From NCBI GenBank assembly GCA_003991915.1, contig RQTK01000080.1:96396-160395 (forward strand): a DNA stretch of 64,000 bases, written 5' to 3'. How positions within the stretch are numbered: the stretch's first letter is position 1; every line of letters begins with the position of its first letter. Positions 23,110-33,609 of this stretch are shown here, piece by piece. The stretch comes from Elysia chlorotica. Taxonomy: Eukaryota > Mollusca > Gastropoda > Plakobranchidae. The notes beneath the pieces were generated by a model. That model was not told where the DNA came from. It worked only from the letters and a program-made list of their open reading frames with translations, and did no database searches. The position numbers and the translations under genes were made by a program.

Positions 23110-25280
23110 ATCTGTAAAATTAGTTGCACGACCAATAAGACGTATGATGAACAGTAGGGAGCTTTGCGAAGAGGCGCTACAAAAAGAAAGAGTGAGGGAA
23201 ACAGAGGAAAAGGATAGAAAATTTCTTAGTTATGGAAAATAACAACATAAAAGGAGTCGGGTGGAACATGATGGTCGAATTTCGCCTGTCTGTGGGACCT
23301 AGTTTCAGGTCTCAGGCGGCCAAACAGGACTGGTCCAGAGCTTAATTGAATGCGATGCTGCATAGCTAATCAGTGATCGATAAAGGGCCATCGCCCCGGT
23401 ACAGTCTATGAAAGAAAAATACACTGTCCACGATGGAGAAAGTCACAGTTCTTTCATGAGAGTAAAAAAATAATTTTGTACTCTAAAGTTATTATCAACT
23501 TCACTTAAAACTCCATTCTTTTTCTTTTATCTTCCGAAATATCGTAATAAGAAAAATAACACGAGCCGAAACAAATAAAGTCAATAAAAAAAAATGCTAT
23601 CATAGTTTTAAATAAATACATTTCGTTAAAAACCTATAAAAATAAAATTATTGTTTTCAGACATTGTGTATCGAACACCTCAAATTACTTGTCGCACTCA
23701 TCTGGGCCTGTGAAAATTTTTACTTTGTAGGACAATAATAAACGATTTCGCCCTTTCTGAATTATGAATAATGTCTCCCGCATTGACTCATACAAATAAT
23801 CCCACGAGAATTCGCGAAATGAAACCTTTACGAACCATATAAGGAAATGTAAAAACAACAGAAGCAACAAACAACCATAGAAACAAAGGAGGAAAATAAT
23901 TAAGATAAATAAATCATTACACTAAGGGTCTTAAAACACACATTTTGAATAATTGCAATAAAACCAGTTTTTCCCTATTTACAACTGAAGGGAAATAATT
24001 CAGAAAATAATGAAGGGAAGAGTAACAAAGCGCAGTATCTTTCTTGAGAAGGCAAAAAACTTAATGTTTTGTTTGTTTCTCAACATCATTTGTTATTTAC
24101 TAGCCCATGTTGTGGACGCATCCCACGAGTAACTTCTGATATTTTAAGGGGCACCATTATCAAGAACTTTGGGAACAGTATAACAGTGAGTAAAAATTGT
24201 GTGAACAAAATTTCAATTAAGTTTGCTTTTTCAAGACTTTTTTATATAAAAAAATTGTTTTTACCTGATTTATGTTTTTATTTAATTAACATCAGACAAT
24301 TGGAAGAAACTAAGAGGAAAAAGACAAGAATGGCATTAAGGCAGCCGTAATTTTTTTTAATGCATGCGGTTTAAGAGAATAGAACTTTTTGTATATACTG
24401 TTATTTTAATTAATATTACATTATACCAAATGTTTCACAGATTTGTAAATTTGTATTTGTAAATTCCCAGTCAGCAATCTTCGAAGAAAATTTATTGACA
24501 ATTCGAGTAAAAACTTAACTTTCCACAATCACAAAGACTATTACGTTCTCGGAATAATCGTGGCGATGACTGCCATATTTGATCTACCACACAACCAGAT
24601 AGGCCAAGTCGGGACTAGCACGATTCTTCTTCGTTTTGCCAACTTTTCAAACATTATATAGCATTATGGTATACGTTTTTATAGGCTAATCTCTTTACCA
24701 ATGAACCGTCACAGCAACATTGAATATGGAGACAGAAAGATACAGACATTTCTCCCATTTTAATTCATAAACATATAGACACTATCTTTCATCAGGTAAC
24801 CGGGGTGAATTGGGCACAAGTCAACAGCATCAAATTAATGCAGTTTAAGAGGTTGCGAAACATTTAACTCTATTAGTTCTAAGACCAAAGATAAACCTTT
24901 TTATTTGAATATAAAAATGTTCAATATAGAGTGTTTTTCTTACGTTAAGAGGGCTCTAGCTCAAAACTCATATCAGAGAATTGTGCCTGATTCACTCTAG
25001 TTGCCTCTCAGTCATGCCAGTTACTACACAGACATACACACGTTACCATTCATAGGATAGAGACAGAAAGAAAGATTTAACCATTGATAATACGCAACGG
25101 ACAAACATTCCCCTTCATGATTTATAGAGTATCTAAACTACCTTCCACAAAACTTAGATAGAGGTACACTCTAGCCTTGATGCGATAAAGAATGAAATAT
25201 TACACCTTCACACGATGGGACACAACTTACCCTTCATACGATGAGATACCAGCTACTTTTAGACAGAGGTACACTCTACC
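23110..25280. other. AT-rich DNA grading into degenerate minisatellite
   Basis: No gene is supported. From about 25160 the words GAGGTACACTCTA and GACAGA recur at wide spacing, apparently older diverged units of the minisatellite that follows. Confidence 0.5.
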
Positions 25281-25284
25281 CTTC

Positions 25285-26492
25285 ATTAGATGACGACTGA
25301 CAGATAAGATGTAGACAGACATATATAAACACCTACCCGCTATAAGATAAGGACTAACAAATAAGATGTAGACAGACAAATATAAACACACAACACGCTA
25401 TTAGATGAAGACTGACAGATAAGATGTAGACAGACATATATAAACACACAACCCGCTATAAGATAGGACTGACAAATAAGATGTAGACAGACAGATATAA
25501 ACACCGACCCGCTATTAGATGAGGACTACGCTATAAGATAGGACTGACAAATAAGATGTAGACAGATAGATATAAACACACTACCCGCTATTAGATGAGG
25601 ACTGACAGGTAAGATGAGGACTGACAGATAAGATGTAGACAGACAGATATAAACACCGACCCGCTATTAGATGAGGACTAGCAGATAAGATGTAGACAGA
25701 GAGATATAAACACACTACCCGCTATTAGATGAGGACTGACAGATAAGATGGAGACAGAAAGATATAAACACACTACCCGCTATTAGATGAGGACTGCCAG
25801 ATAAGATGTAGAAAGACATATATAAACACCTACCCGCTATAAGATAGGACTGACAAATAAGATGTAGACAGACAGATATAAACACCGACCCGCTATTAGA
25901 TGAGGACTGACAGATAAGATGTAGACAGACATATATAAACACACTACCCGCTATTAGATGAGGACTAGCAGATAAGATGTAGACAGACATATATAAACAC
26001 CTACCCGCTATAAGATGGACTGACAGATAAGATGTAGACAGACATATATAAACGCACTACCCGCTATTAGATGACGACTGACAGATAAGATGTAGACAGA
26101 CATATATAAACACCGACCCGCTAAGATGAGGACTGACAGATAAGATGTAGACAGACATATATAAACACCAGCCCGCTATTAGATGAGGACTAGCAGATAA
26201 GATGTAGACAGACATATATAAACACACTACCCGCTATTAGATGAGGACTAGCAGATAAGATGTAGACAGATAGATACAAACACACTACCCGCTATTAGAT
26301 GAGGACTGACAGATAAGATGTAGACAGATAGATATAAACACACTACCCGCTATTAGATGAGGACTGACAGGTAAGATGAGGACTGACAGATATAAACACC
26401 GACCCGTTTTTAGATAGGACTGACAGATAAGATGTAGACAGACATATATAAACACACTACCCGCTATTAGATGAGGACTGACAGATAAGATG
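25285..26492. repeat. Minisatellite, about 20 units of 57-59 bp
   Basis: The unit can be recognised by the ordered words GACTGACAGATAAGATG, TAGACAGACA, TATAAACAC, ACCCGCTATTAGATGAGG. Units vary in GACTGAC versus GACTAGC and ACACTACCC versus ACCGACCC or ACCTACCC, and a few carry short deletions or partial duplications (near 25530, 25605 and 26380). The array ends only about 13 bp from the stop codon of the large minus-strand coding exon. Because the period is not a multiple of three, the repetitive short open frames within it are artefacts. Confidence 0.95.
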
Positions 26493-26504
26493 GCGATAGA
26501 CACA

Positions 26505-29500
26505 TTACACCACAAGAGCACTGACCATGTCGCCGCTGTCCTCTGAGTCTGACCCGTCCGACGCCCGCTCCGTCATGGCCCCATACACGTCGGCCCGGCG
26601 CTCGTGGCTGGACAGCTCGGTGGACACGATGCTGGCTCTCTGAGATCCTGGCGCGCACCGCCTGCCCGCCGCTGGTGAAACTGTGGGCGTCCTGCCAGAC
26701 GCGGACATGTTGGAGGCGGACGTCACGCTCAGCCGGGATGACGTCGCGCCAGGCTTGGCATGCATGGGAGAGGACGTCACTGTTGGAGTATGACACGACC
26801 CCGCACCTTCTTCCGAGTTCGAAACTACTGGTAAATTAGATTGGGAAGGAGCGAGAGAAGCAGAGCATTCATTTTCATTTGCAGTGTTTTTGCTTGAGCT
26901 AATTTCAGTCGAACAAATTGTTGAAGAAGCTATAAAGCCATTTTCCTTGGCGTGTGCCTCAGTGGACCCTGTTACATGTGGTGACGTATTTTCAGGGTTT
27001 TCATTGTTTGGCTTTGGTACCGGGATATTGGGGAACGCAGCGGAAACACCCGGGAAAGAACTTCTAAATTTTGCAGCAGCTGCAGAAAAAATTGCAGCTG
27101 CCTTTTCTTTACCACTATCAGTAAAAGACTTTGGATCTTTGTCTGGCATCATATCTTGTTTGAGCTTCCTCCAGCGATCGCCTACCGACTGCATGGTTTG
27201 GTTGTCGCTACTGTTCCTCCCAAAAAGGGATGATATGCTGCCGGCAATGGAAGCCTTTGATGTGAATGTAGCACCCTTTAGGGTTGAAGTAGAGGATGAC
27301 AATGTTTTTGCGGATTCATAGCACTCCTTGTTTAAGTTATTCGATGAAAAGTTAATGTCGGAAGACGTTGCTGGGATTTCTTTTGAGGGTTGTGCGTCTA
27401 GAGCTTGTCCTTCACCAACGATGGTGGATTTGACAACATTGTCAATGTTTCTATTGGTGTCGTCTCCTGAATGCGTCTGGGCAGGGTAACCGGAAGTGCC
27501 CTCACAACGCTTTTCCGATGCATGATTCATTTTTCTCATTTCTGAATGGTGATCGGCAGCAGGCTCCTCAAAGCTAGAGTCCCCTTTGCCGCTGGACGAG
27601 AGCGACTGCTCCTTCCGCAGTGGGACACCTGGAACATCGAGACTGTTGTTGCTGATTAAGTTAGGGCGACGCCTTCGTCGACCGTTCTCCAACCTCTGAT
27701 GTTTCCCATCGTCACTAATGACATAACGAGATTGGGATACGTCTGAGGAGAATCTAGATTGAGAGTCTTCTCGGCGCGGTGTTGAGGGTGACGAGGCGAA
27801 TCCTGTATCATGATTTGATTTGGAAGAAGAAGACCTCCTGCTGTGCGAGCCCTCAGGCCGAGATCCTGTTACAGCGGTGGCCGCGCCTTCATTCTCTTCC
27901 CGCGAGCACGAGGATCTACGCCGGTTGGAGGACCGCCCATGAATGCGTCTATGGCCAGGGGCTTGATTCCGATCAATAGAGCCGATATTGCCATCATCCA
28001 CAACGGGTAGTTCGTGCCTAGAAGTTGACCGAGAGGCTTGAGGCTGAGGAAATTGCCTCGACATTTGACTGACTAGGGAATATGAGCTACCCTGAGAAAG
28101 AGCCAGGTCAGAACGAGAGTCTGACGCACCAATTGGAGTTTCGTTTTCTGAGCCAGCTTTCGAGGATCGGCTGTTACGGCGCCTTGAGCAGTTTACCTCT
28201 TTTCGCCCTTCTGTATATCGAGTTTGTTCCTCAACCTCTGGCCTCGTTCTACCATGGTGTTTATTAGAAACCCGAGAAACGGATTGCCGAGAATCTGCCG
28301 ATTCATATTCACGCTCTTCATTAGTTATAGAGCCACTCCTTCTCCGTTGCCTACGGCCCTCAGATTGAGTGGCTCGTATTCGTTCTCTGCCATTCTCTTG
28401 TTCTTGTGTCGAAGATGTATGGTTTTCATCTCCGTTGTGACTTTCAGGTCTTTGTGCCTTGCTGATATCCCTATGATACTTGTAATCAGAGGGTTCTACT
28501 GCACCAGGAACATTGTTTCCTTTGGAATTGTAAGCTTTTGATTTAGATTTATCACGTACTTGCTCCTGAACAATGGCTTCATCTTCATTCTTAACACCTC
28601 TAACTCTTCCTGCAGACACCTTTCTGTCTCTTGTGCGAAATTCAATTTCCACATCACTTGACCTCTCAACAGAACTTGAGCGACTGAGAGATCGCCTCAT
28701 ATCACTCTGCCTGGACTGCGATCGCCGAACTGCTCGGTACGAATCAGCACCCGAATCAGCTTGATCATAGTCACGTTCCTCAGGTCCACGAGGTTTCCTG
28801 TGGGGGTGTCTCCTGCCGTCGTGGCTATCCCCTCCAGTGGAATCTGATCTGCACATAGAGTGTCTTCTCGAGGAACCTTCTGAGTCTTGCTTCTCCCTAC
28901 CGGATGCCCGTCTCTGTCCTTGGGGCACAGATTCTGAATACAAGTTCCTGGAAGATCGCCTGATTTGGCCAGGAGGATCGCGATGTGGCTCTTGGTGCCT
29001 TGATAGTTTCCGGGTGTCCTCACCCTGATCGTGGCTGGTATAGTTGGTTCTGTTTAACTTTGGCGTGTGTTCTGGTGAGTCATAGGACGTATCGCAATGT
29101 CTTGAAGTCCTGGCTTGCTCCTGGCGCTGGCCAGTTGAGTCGTAACGCCGCGAGGGCCGTATCTGACCAGGCGGATCTTTAAACTCCGCGTCACGCGGCA
29201 TGGACCTCACTTGGAGCGGCATATCTCCAATGTTGGAGTCGTATTGTCGACATAGTAGTTTTTCACCGCTGTTTAGCTCGAGATTGTTAGAACTCCTTCT
29301 GTGTTCCCCTTCAGGGTTTCGACTGACGCTTGATCTCCTGCGACTTGAGGAAGCCTTAGAGATTCTATCTTCTGCACTAGGGCTAGTATTTCTTGATCTG
29401 CGGCCACTAACAGATCCATCTCGAGGTCTACGGCACTCCTGGTTGCTCCTTCGCCGCGAAGTACCGTAGGAGTTTTCTGAAGTTTTCTCTACTAATTCAG

Positions 29501-29864
29501 CACGCCTTTCTTCTGATTCTGAACCTCTCCGTGTAGGATCTTTTTCCAGTTGACCAGAGTTAGTGCTAGACATGTCTTTCATGCTCTTGTTGGGAGTGTT
29601 TTCTGCATTGGAATTCGACACGCGTCCACGCGAAGCAGATGATCTGTTAGAATACATTGCACCGTCATCGCGCGCTGAGCCTCTTTTGTCAGATGTAGCT
29701 GACGTTGATAAAGGGGCGGTGGAGGGCTGTACATCATCATTACTGTGGGCGCTGGCTCTACCGCTGGGGTTACGGCCGTGCTTGCGATGATTTTGAGGAG
29801 CATGTGAACCTCCATATTGAGCGACGTAGTTTGTTAAAGAAGACGTGGAAGTAATCGATGTCAT
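26505..29864 (-). CDS. Large coding exon: Ser/Arg-rich, disordered protein of up to 1119 residues, unknown family
   Basis: An open frame of 1119 codons, far beyond chance for this composition, much richer in GC than its flanks. An in-frame TAA 37-39 nt upstream, within the same presumed exon, supports the ATG at 29864 as the start. The protein is basic and low in hydrophobic residues, with no signal peptide, transmembrane segment or recognised domain. Residues 130-400 and 500-700 are packed with RRxS, RRRSS and SRS-type sites (candidate basophilic-kinase or 14-3-3 sites). A DPPGQIR module occurs twice (about residues 230 and 296). The most structured-looking part is residues 870-945, with SISSLFGR, VGDRWRKLKQDM and an Ala-rich, possibly helical KAAAIFSAAAAKFRSSF. 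The end is either a true stop after SALVV or, if the GTCAGT at 26525-26520 is used as a donor, an exon end at 26526 after an acidic SDSEDSGDM. I do not recognise the family. An RNA-processing, cytoskeletal or scaffold role would be speculation. Confidence 0.85.
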   Translation of the reverse strand: MTSITSTSSLTNYVAQYGGSHAPQNHRKHGRNPSGRASAHSNDDVQPSTAPLSTSATSDKRGSARDDGAMYSNRSSASRGRVSNSNAENTPNKSMKDMSSTNSGQLEKDPTRRGSESEERRAELVEKTSENSYGTSRRRSNQECRRPRDGSVSGRRSRNTSPSAEDRISKASSSRRRSSVSRNPEGEHRRSSNNLELNSGEKLLCRQYDSNIGDMPLQVRSMPRDAEFKDPPGQIRPSRRYDSTGQRQEQARTSRHCDTSYDSPEHTPKLNRTNYTSHDQGEDTRKLSRHQEPHRDPPGQIRRSSRNLYSESVPQGQRRASGREKQDSEGSSRRHSMCRSDSTGGDSHDGRRHPHRKPRGPEERDYDQADSGADSYRAVRRSQSRQSDMRRSLSRSSSVERSSDVEIEFRTRDRKVSAGRVRGVKNEDEAIVQEQVRDKSKSKAYNSKGNNVPGAVEPSDYKYHRDISKAQRPESHNGDENHTSSTQEQENGRERIRATQSEGRRQRRRSGSITNEEREYESADSRQSVSRVSNKHHGRTRPEVEEQTRYTEGRKEVNCSRRRNSRSSKAGSENETPIGASDSRSDLALSQGSSYSLVSQMSRQFPQPQASRSTSRHELPVVDDGNIGSIDRNQAPGHRRIHGRSSNRRRSSCSREENEGAATAVTGSRPEGSHSRRSSSSKSNHDTGFASSPSTPRREDSQSRFSSDVSQSRYVISDDGKHQRLENGRRRRRPNLISNNSLDVPGVPLRKEQSLSSSGKGDSSFEEPAADHHSEMRKMNHASEKRCEGTSGYPAQTHSGDDTNRNIDNVVKSTIVGEGQALDAQPSKEIPATSSDINFSSNNLNKECYESAKTLSSSTSTLKGATFTSKASIAGSISSLFGRNSSDNQTMQSVGDRWRKLKQDMMPDKDPKSFTDSGKEKAAAIFSAAAAKFRSSFPGVSAAFPNIPVPKPNNENPENTSPHVTGSTEAHAKENGFIASSTICSTEISSSKNTANENECSASLAPSQSNLPVVSNSEEGAGSCHTPTVTSSPMHAKPGATSSRLSVTSASNMSASGRTPTVSPAAGRRCAPGSQRASIVSTELSSHERRADVYGAMTERASDGSDSEDSGDMVSALVV

Positions 29865-29899
29865 TGCTTGGGTTGGCTTTGTCTTACACTCCTCTCCAT
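29861..29899 (-). promoter_or_regulatory. Upstream ORF overlapping the main start codon
   Basis: An ATG in strong context (AAAATGG) opens 12 codons whose TGA overlaps the main ATG as ATGA. A configuration of this type allows termination-reinitiation, or represses the downstream frame. It lies in the same presumed exon, which begins at 29913 after TTTTTCTTTGCAG. Confidence 0.5.
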
Positions 29900-29913
29900 T
29901 TTAAACGGATAGT
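29865..29913 (-). other. 5' untranslated part of the large exon, with splice acceptor
   Basis: The acceptor TTTTTCTTTGCAG is strong and precedes 49 nt of leader. An upstream non-coding exon is implied at higher coordinates; I could not identify it. Confidence 0.6.
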
Positions 29914-30364
29914 CTGCAAAGAAAAACACAAAAAGAACAGCATGCAGTTAGTCACTAGGATATCTGCAAACGACACTTTAGCGAAACTGTCTTCGTTTTC
30001 AACAAAAAAATATTCTTTCATTCCAGCTTTTCGTAGTTGAAGACTCCTCAGATTTTTACAAATTATTTTTAAAGATTCCATATGCCATTCAATACATCTG
30101 CAAATCAATCGATTAGCGCAACCGCAACATATCTGATAAAAAAAAAACCTCCCCTAATTCTATTTATACAATCTTTAAAAATACAAAAAAATTGTTTAAA
30201 AAGATCCACCTGTCTCATGATAACGAGTGTTTCAAGTGACTTGTAACCTACCACTGCTGGTGGTATCAGCTGTCCTCATTTTTTTTACGTAAACTACTTG
30301 TTCCGATTCGAATCAGCGTATCCTAATGCTACAGTTTATAAACATATAAACAATCAGAAAGAAA
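29914..30364. other. AT-rich DNA, probable 5' intron of the large-exon gene
   Basis: No feature was recognised. Confidence 0.5.
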
Positions 30365-30398
30365 GGGCCCCTTAAAATCTAGGAGTATTGTTGCATTT
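30365..30398 (+). repeat. Left target-site duplication of the LINE insertion
   Basis: 34 bp starting GGGCCCCTTAAAATCT and ending TTGCATTT, repeated at 30935-30968 with two differences. Confidence 0.85.
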
Positions 30399-30888
30399 AT
30401 GGGTCCAGAAATAAAGCACTCTTGTCAGTCCCTTGTAGAGCAAATAAAAAGACAAGTGAGCGAGCATTTGTGCACTATGCACCTGTTGTTTGGAATTCCC
30501 TGCCTTTAGATCTGAGACAGTGCAGCTCACTTGATAGTTTCAAAAGAGGCCTAAAAACCTGCTTATTTACAATGCACTTGTCAGTGGATTTTTCCTCTTA
30601 ATTTTTATTAATGTTTTCTTTATATGTGTAATTTACTCATTTTTCATAATTTCTTATATGTGTACCTTTGTGACATGATATCTATGTCATGTACATGTCC
30701 TTTATGTGCAAAACTGCCTTATAATGTGTGTGAATGGCTGATAAATTGTTTCGTCTTAACTATGTAAAGCGCTTTGAGCCGGCTATGCTGGAATACAGCG
30801 CTTAAAAATGATCTTCATTATTATTATTATTATGATGATGTTACCCTATAGTGATGATGATGATGATGATGATGATGTTACCCTATAG

Positions 30889-30924
<36 letters not shown>

Positions 30925-30934
30925 CGATGATGAT
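30399..30934 (+). mobile_element. 5'-truncated LINE 3' end (CR1/L2/jockey-type)
   Basis: The frame 30455-30601 gives SERAFVHYAPVVWNSLPLDL, then RQCSSLDSFKRGLKT, ending at TAA. This is the usual C-terminus of the reverse-transcriptase protein of many animal LINEs (the APxxWNSLP and LDSFKxxLK motifs). It is followed by about 200 bp of 3' UTR with the conserved-looking AAAGCGCTTTGAGC block and a tail of (ATT)n turning into (GATGAT)n. The tail contains a short tandem duplication around GTTACCCTATAGTGATG. No stop lies inside the remaining 48 codons, so the insertion is fairly young, but nearly all of the element is missing, as expected for abortive reverse transcription. Confidence 0.85.
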
Positions 30935-30968
30935 GGGCCTCTTAAACTCTAGGAGTATTGTTGCATTT
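30935..30968 (+). repeat. Right target-site duplication of the LINE insertion
   Basis: 34 bp, 32 of them matching 30365-30398. It directly follows the GATGAT tail. Confidence 0.85.
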
Positions 30969-31129
30969 GTTGTCTTTCTTAACTGTTTGTTATTGCAATC
31001 CTTTTCCTAATCGTTTAGTGAAATATACTTCATAGAATTAAGAATGGATCATTTACGACACGTTTGCATTTTCTCATATTAAGATGATACCTATAATATT
31101 ATTGGTTGATATGTTTATAAACTGTAGCA

Positions 31130-31545
31130 TTAAAAAAAAAAAAAAATAAAACAAAACAAAAGAAAACAAAAAACAAAAAACAAACAAAAACAAAAACACA
31201 ACAAAACAACAACAACAACAACCACAACAACAACATGAACAACAACACTCCTTTCCCCCCCAAAAAAACAACAACAAAACAACAACCAACAAAAACACAA
31301 AAAAAACACAAAAACAAAGCAAAACAACAACAAACAGACAAAAAAAACATAACAAAAAAAAACAACAAATCAGCAAAATCAAAACAAAACAACACAAAGA
31401 AAGACACGAAGCAAAATAAGAAATATTGAAATAAAAAATAGCAGAACAAAAACAACAACAACGATATCAATCAAAATAACAACTAAGAAATCACGCGTAC
31501 TTAAAAACAACCAACAAAAGAAAACCAAGAACAAAAACAAGACAT
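31130..31545 (+). repeat. A-rich / CAA / CAAAA low-complexity region with C run
   Basis: Poly(A), CAAAA, (CAA)n at about 31205-31240, a C8 run at about 31253-31260 followed by A7 and further CAA and CAAA words. Long Cys/Phe/Leu/Val frames on the minus strand are artefacts. Confidence 0.93.
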
Positions 31546-32632
31546 ACTTATTCAGCTTTATATTTGTTTCGTTATCCAAACCCTCTTTAGAATGAATTCA
31601 TTCACTTTGATAGTGATTTACTGAATGATTTTTAAGCATACTTCCTATGAACACCGTGGGCATTATTTTATGTGTATCCTATTTTACTCACTGCTGTTGT
31701 ACATAATAAATGTCAAAGGAAAAAATACTGTTACAAAGAATTGAAAATTTCTCCAAACCCCCATAGATAACTACCTTTATTAGACTATTGGTCATTTTTG
31801 GTACTCACACACACACATAAACACACACAGATTAGTGTTCCACTTTCACTCCATCGTCTCTACATTGCTATCGATATAATTCTTCGTCCCACATGGAGAA
31901 CTTCACACATTTACGAATATCGAAGACAAAACTCGCCACAAGAGAAAGAAATAATAATATTGTTCGTTCCACCAAGAAATAGCAATCAATAGTGGAGCCT
32001 CCGCCTTGCTCCAATCGCCATTGTCTAGATTCAATACGCCCGCAGACTCAGCCCGCACGGAAGCTCATAAAAATTGCCAAGCCTATTTACTCCCCCTCCG
32101 CTGCCATATTTTTTCTCAATAAAGATAACCAGATCGGCCGAGTCTCAAACAACAATAGCAAATACAGCATTATCCGATTGCGATGGCGATGGCGACGATT
32201 TCTTGAAGTCTCTTCTTAAAAAAATATGGACACACAACACGCCGTAATATAATTATTACCGCTGATACCAGCAATATCTCACATAGTTTTTGCCTGAAAT
32301 ATAAAATTACATTTTTAAAAATTTCATAGGATATGTTGTTTTTTTTAAATAAAAAAATTCATCACATTAAAATTATCAATTTTTTCACTAAAATATTTAC
32401 AACGCTAAAGCGCAAATTGGTGATTTTAATTTTCGCGCATTATCTTTATTTGTGTTTATATTATAAAGACTTATCGTAAAAGTCCAGAAACGGCCTTACA
32501 GTTAATCATATCTATCAATTCTATGTACAAATCTAGACCATTAGACATAAGTTTATTCTACGGGTTGATGAATAAAACAAGTCTTAAGCTTCACTAGCGT
32601 CAGTGGACTATATATGTTTTTAAGTATATTGA
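31546..32632. other. AT-rich DNA with a more GC-rich patch at 31990-32220
   Basis: The patch is open for 75 codons on the plus strand (31992-32219) but carries no recognisable domain. It could be an upstream non-coding exon or promoter of either neighbour. No stronger claim is justified. Confidence 0.4.
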
Positions 32633-32633
32633 T

Positions 32634-32688
<55 letters not shown>

Positions 32689-32732
32689 AGAACGTCCACA
32701 ATAGTAACAATAACAACAACAACAACAACAGC

Positions 32733-32782
<50 letters not shown>

Positions 32783-32803
32783 TAACAACAACAACAACAG
32801 TAA
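32633..32803 (+). repeat. (CAA)n microsatellite in two blocks
   Basis: CAA runs at about 32633-32685 and 32706-32803, separated by a short unique piece. Confidence 0.96.
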
Positions 32804-33114
32804 ATACAGAAACGCCGTCTTTAAGGGATGAGACAGACGTCCCGATATAATTATGTCATTGTGTGGCAGCACGAAAAAAAAAACGCAGGAATTGGTCGTT
32901 GGAGCAGATTCTCTTTGGGAACCCAAAAGACGTTAGACAAGGACACAATTCTCTCTCTCCGAACATAAATTACTTTGTTCTTACAAATAAAACTGCTCAA
33001 CGCTACACTTAACGGATTTTAATTTACAAAATATTGAAATTACTGCGTTTATCAGACATATCACCCTATATTTTCGTGTTTGGAAAATCGTGAAACATAT
33101 CTTTTGTATATCAC

Positions 33115-33267
33115 TCACTCACTTCACCCCTCTCTAACTAAACTTTTCGCATTGCTGCTTTTTATTCCAAAATATAAACCTCTTTGCTTTGGCGTTGTTG
33201 TTATATTTTTCTTAAATATCACGTTCATCCGTTTTTCAAATTCAATATTGGACAATGAATGAAAAAG

Positions 33268-33288
<21 letters not shown>
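33115..33288 (+). repeat. Dispersed element ending in poly(C), copy A
   Basis: About 155 bp starting TCACTCACTTCACCCC and ending GAATGAAAAAG, followed by 21 C and then a poly(A)/CAA stretch to about 33350. It is nearly identical to 42801-42974, including the C tail. Confidence 0.85.
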
Positions 33289-33298
<10 letters not shown>

Positions 33299-33571
33299 AA
33301 AAAAAAAAAAAAACAACAACAAAAAACAAAAAAATAACAACAACAAAAACAAAGCAAAAAACCAACAACCCTTATTCGGACGAATAATAATAATAATTAT
33401 TATTGTTATTATGGTTAGAACATTTTTCTTTCTTAAACTCTTATGAATCCACCTGCTCCTTTAAACAAAACTCGTCCTGTTTAAACTCATTTAATTTGGA
33501 AATATATGAATTTACTGTATTTTATAACAAGGACATCCACATCTATATGAATTCGTGAACAGCAGTGGCCA

Positions 33572-33607
33572 AAGTGGGCAAAGTGGGCAAAGTGGGCAAA
33601 GTGGGCA
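33572..33607. repeat. 9-bp tandem repeat (AAGTGGGCA)4
   Basis: Four exact copies, preceded by a diverged GTGGCCAAA. Confidence 0.95.
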
Positions 33608-33609
33608 AA

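Noticed and set aside
25285..26492. CRISPR-like direct-repeat array
   Set aside because: There are no unique spacers; the whole 58-bp unit is repeated, in a eukaryotic context.
25715..26521. Repetitive minus-strand frames with ILSVSPHLIAG and LICQSSSNSG units, looking like a repeat protein
   Set aside because: They are translations of the minisatellite. Its unit is near 58 bp, so the frame changes from unit to unit, and frames stay open only because the unit lacks stops.
26884..27321. 145-codon plus-strand open frame
   Set aside because: Antisense shadow of the large minus-strand coding exon. The same applies to the other plus-strand frames between 27779 and 29790.
28697..29023. Second minus-strand frame inside the large exon
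   Set aside because: Out-of-frame shadow in Arg/Ser-rich sequence; the 1119-codon frame explains the region.
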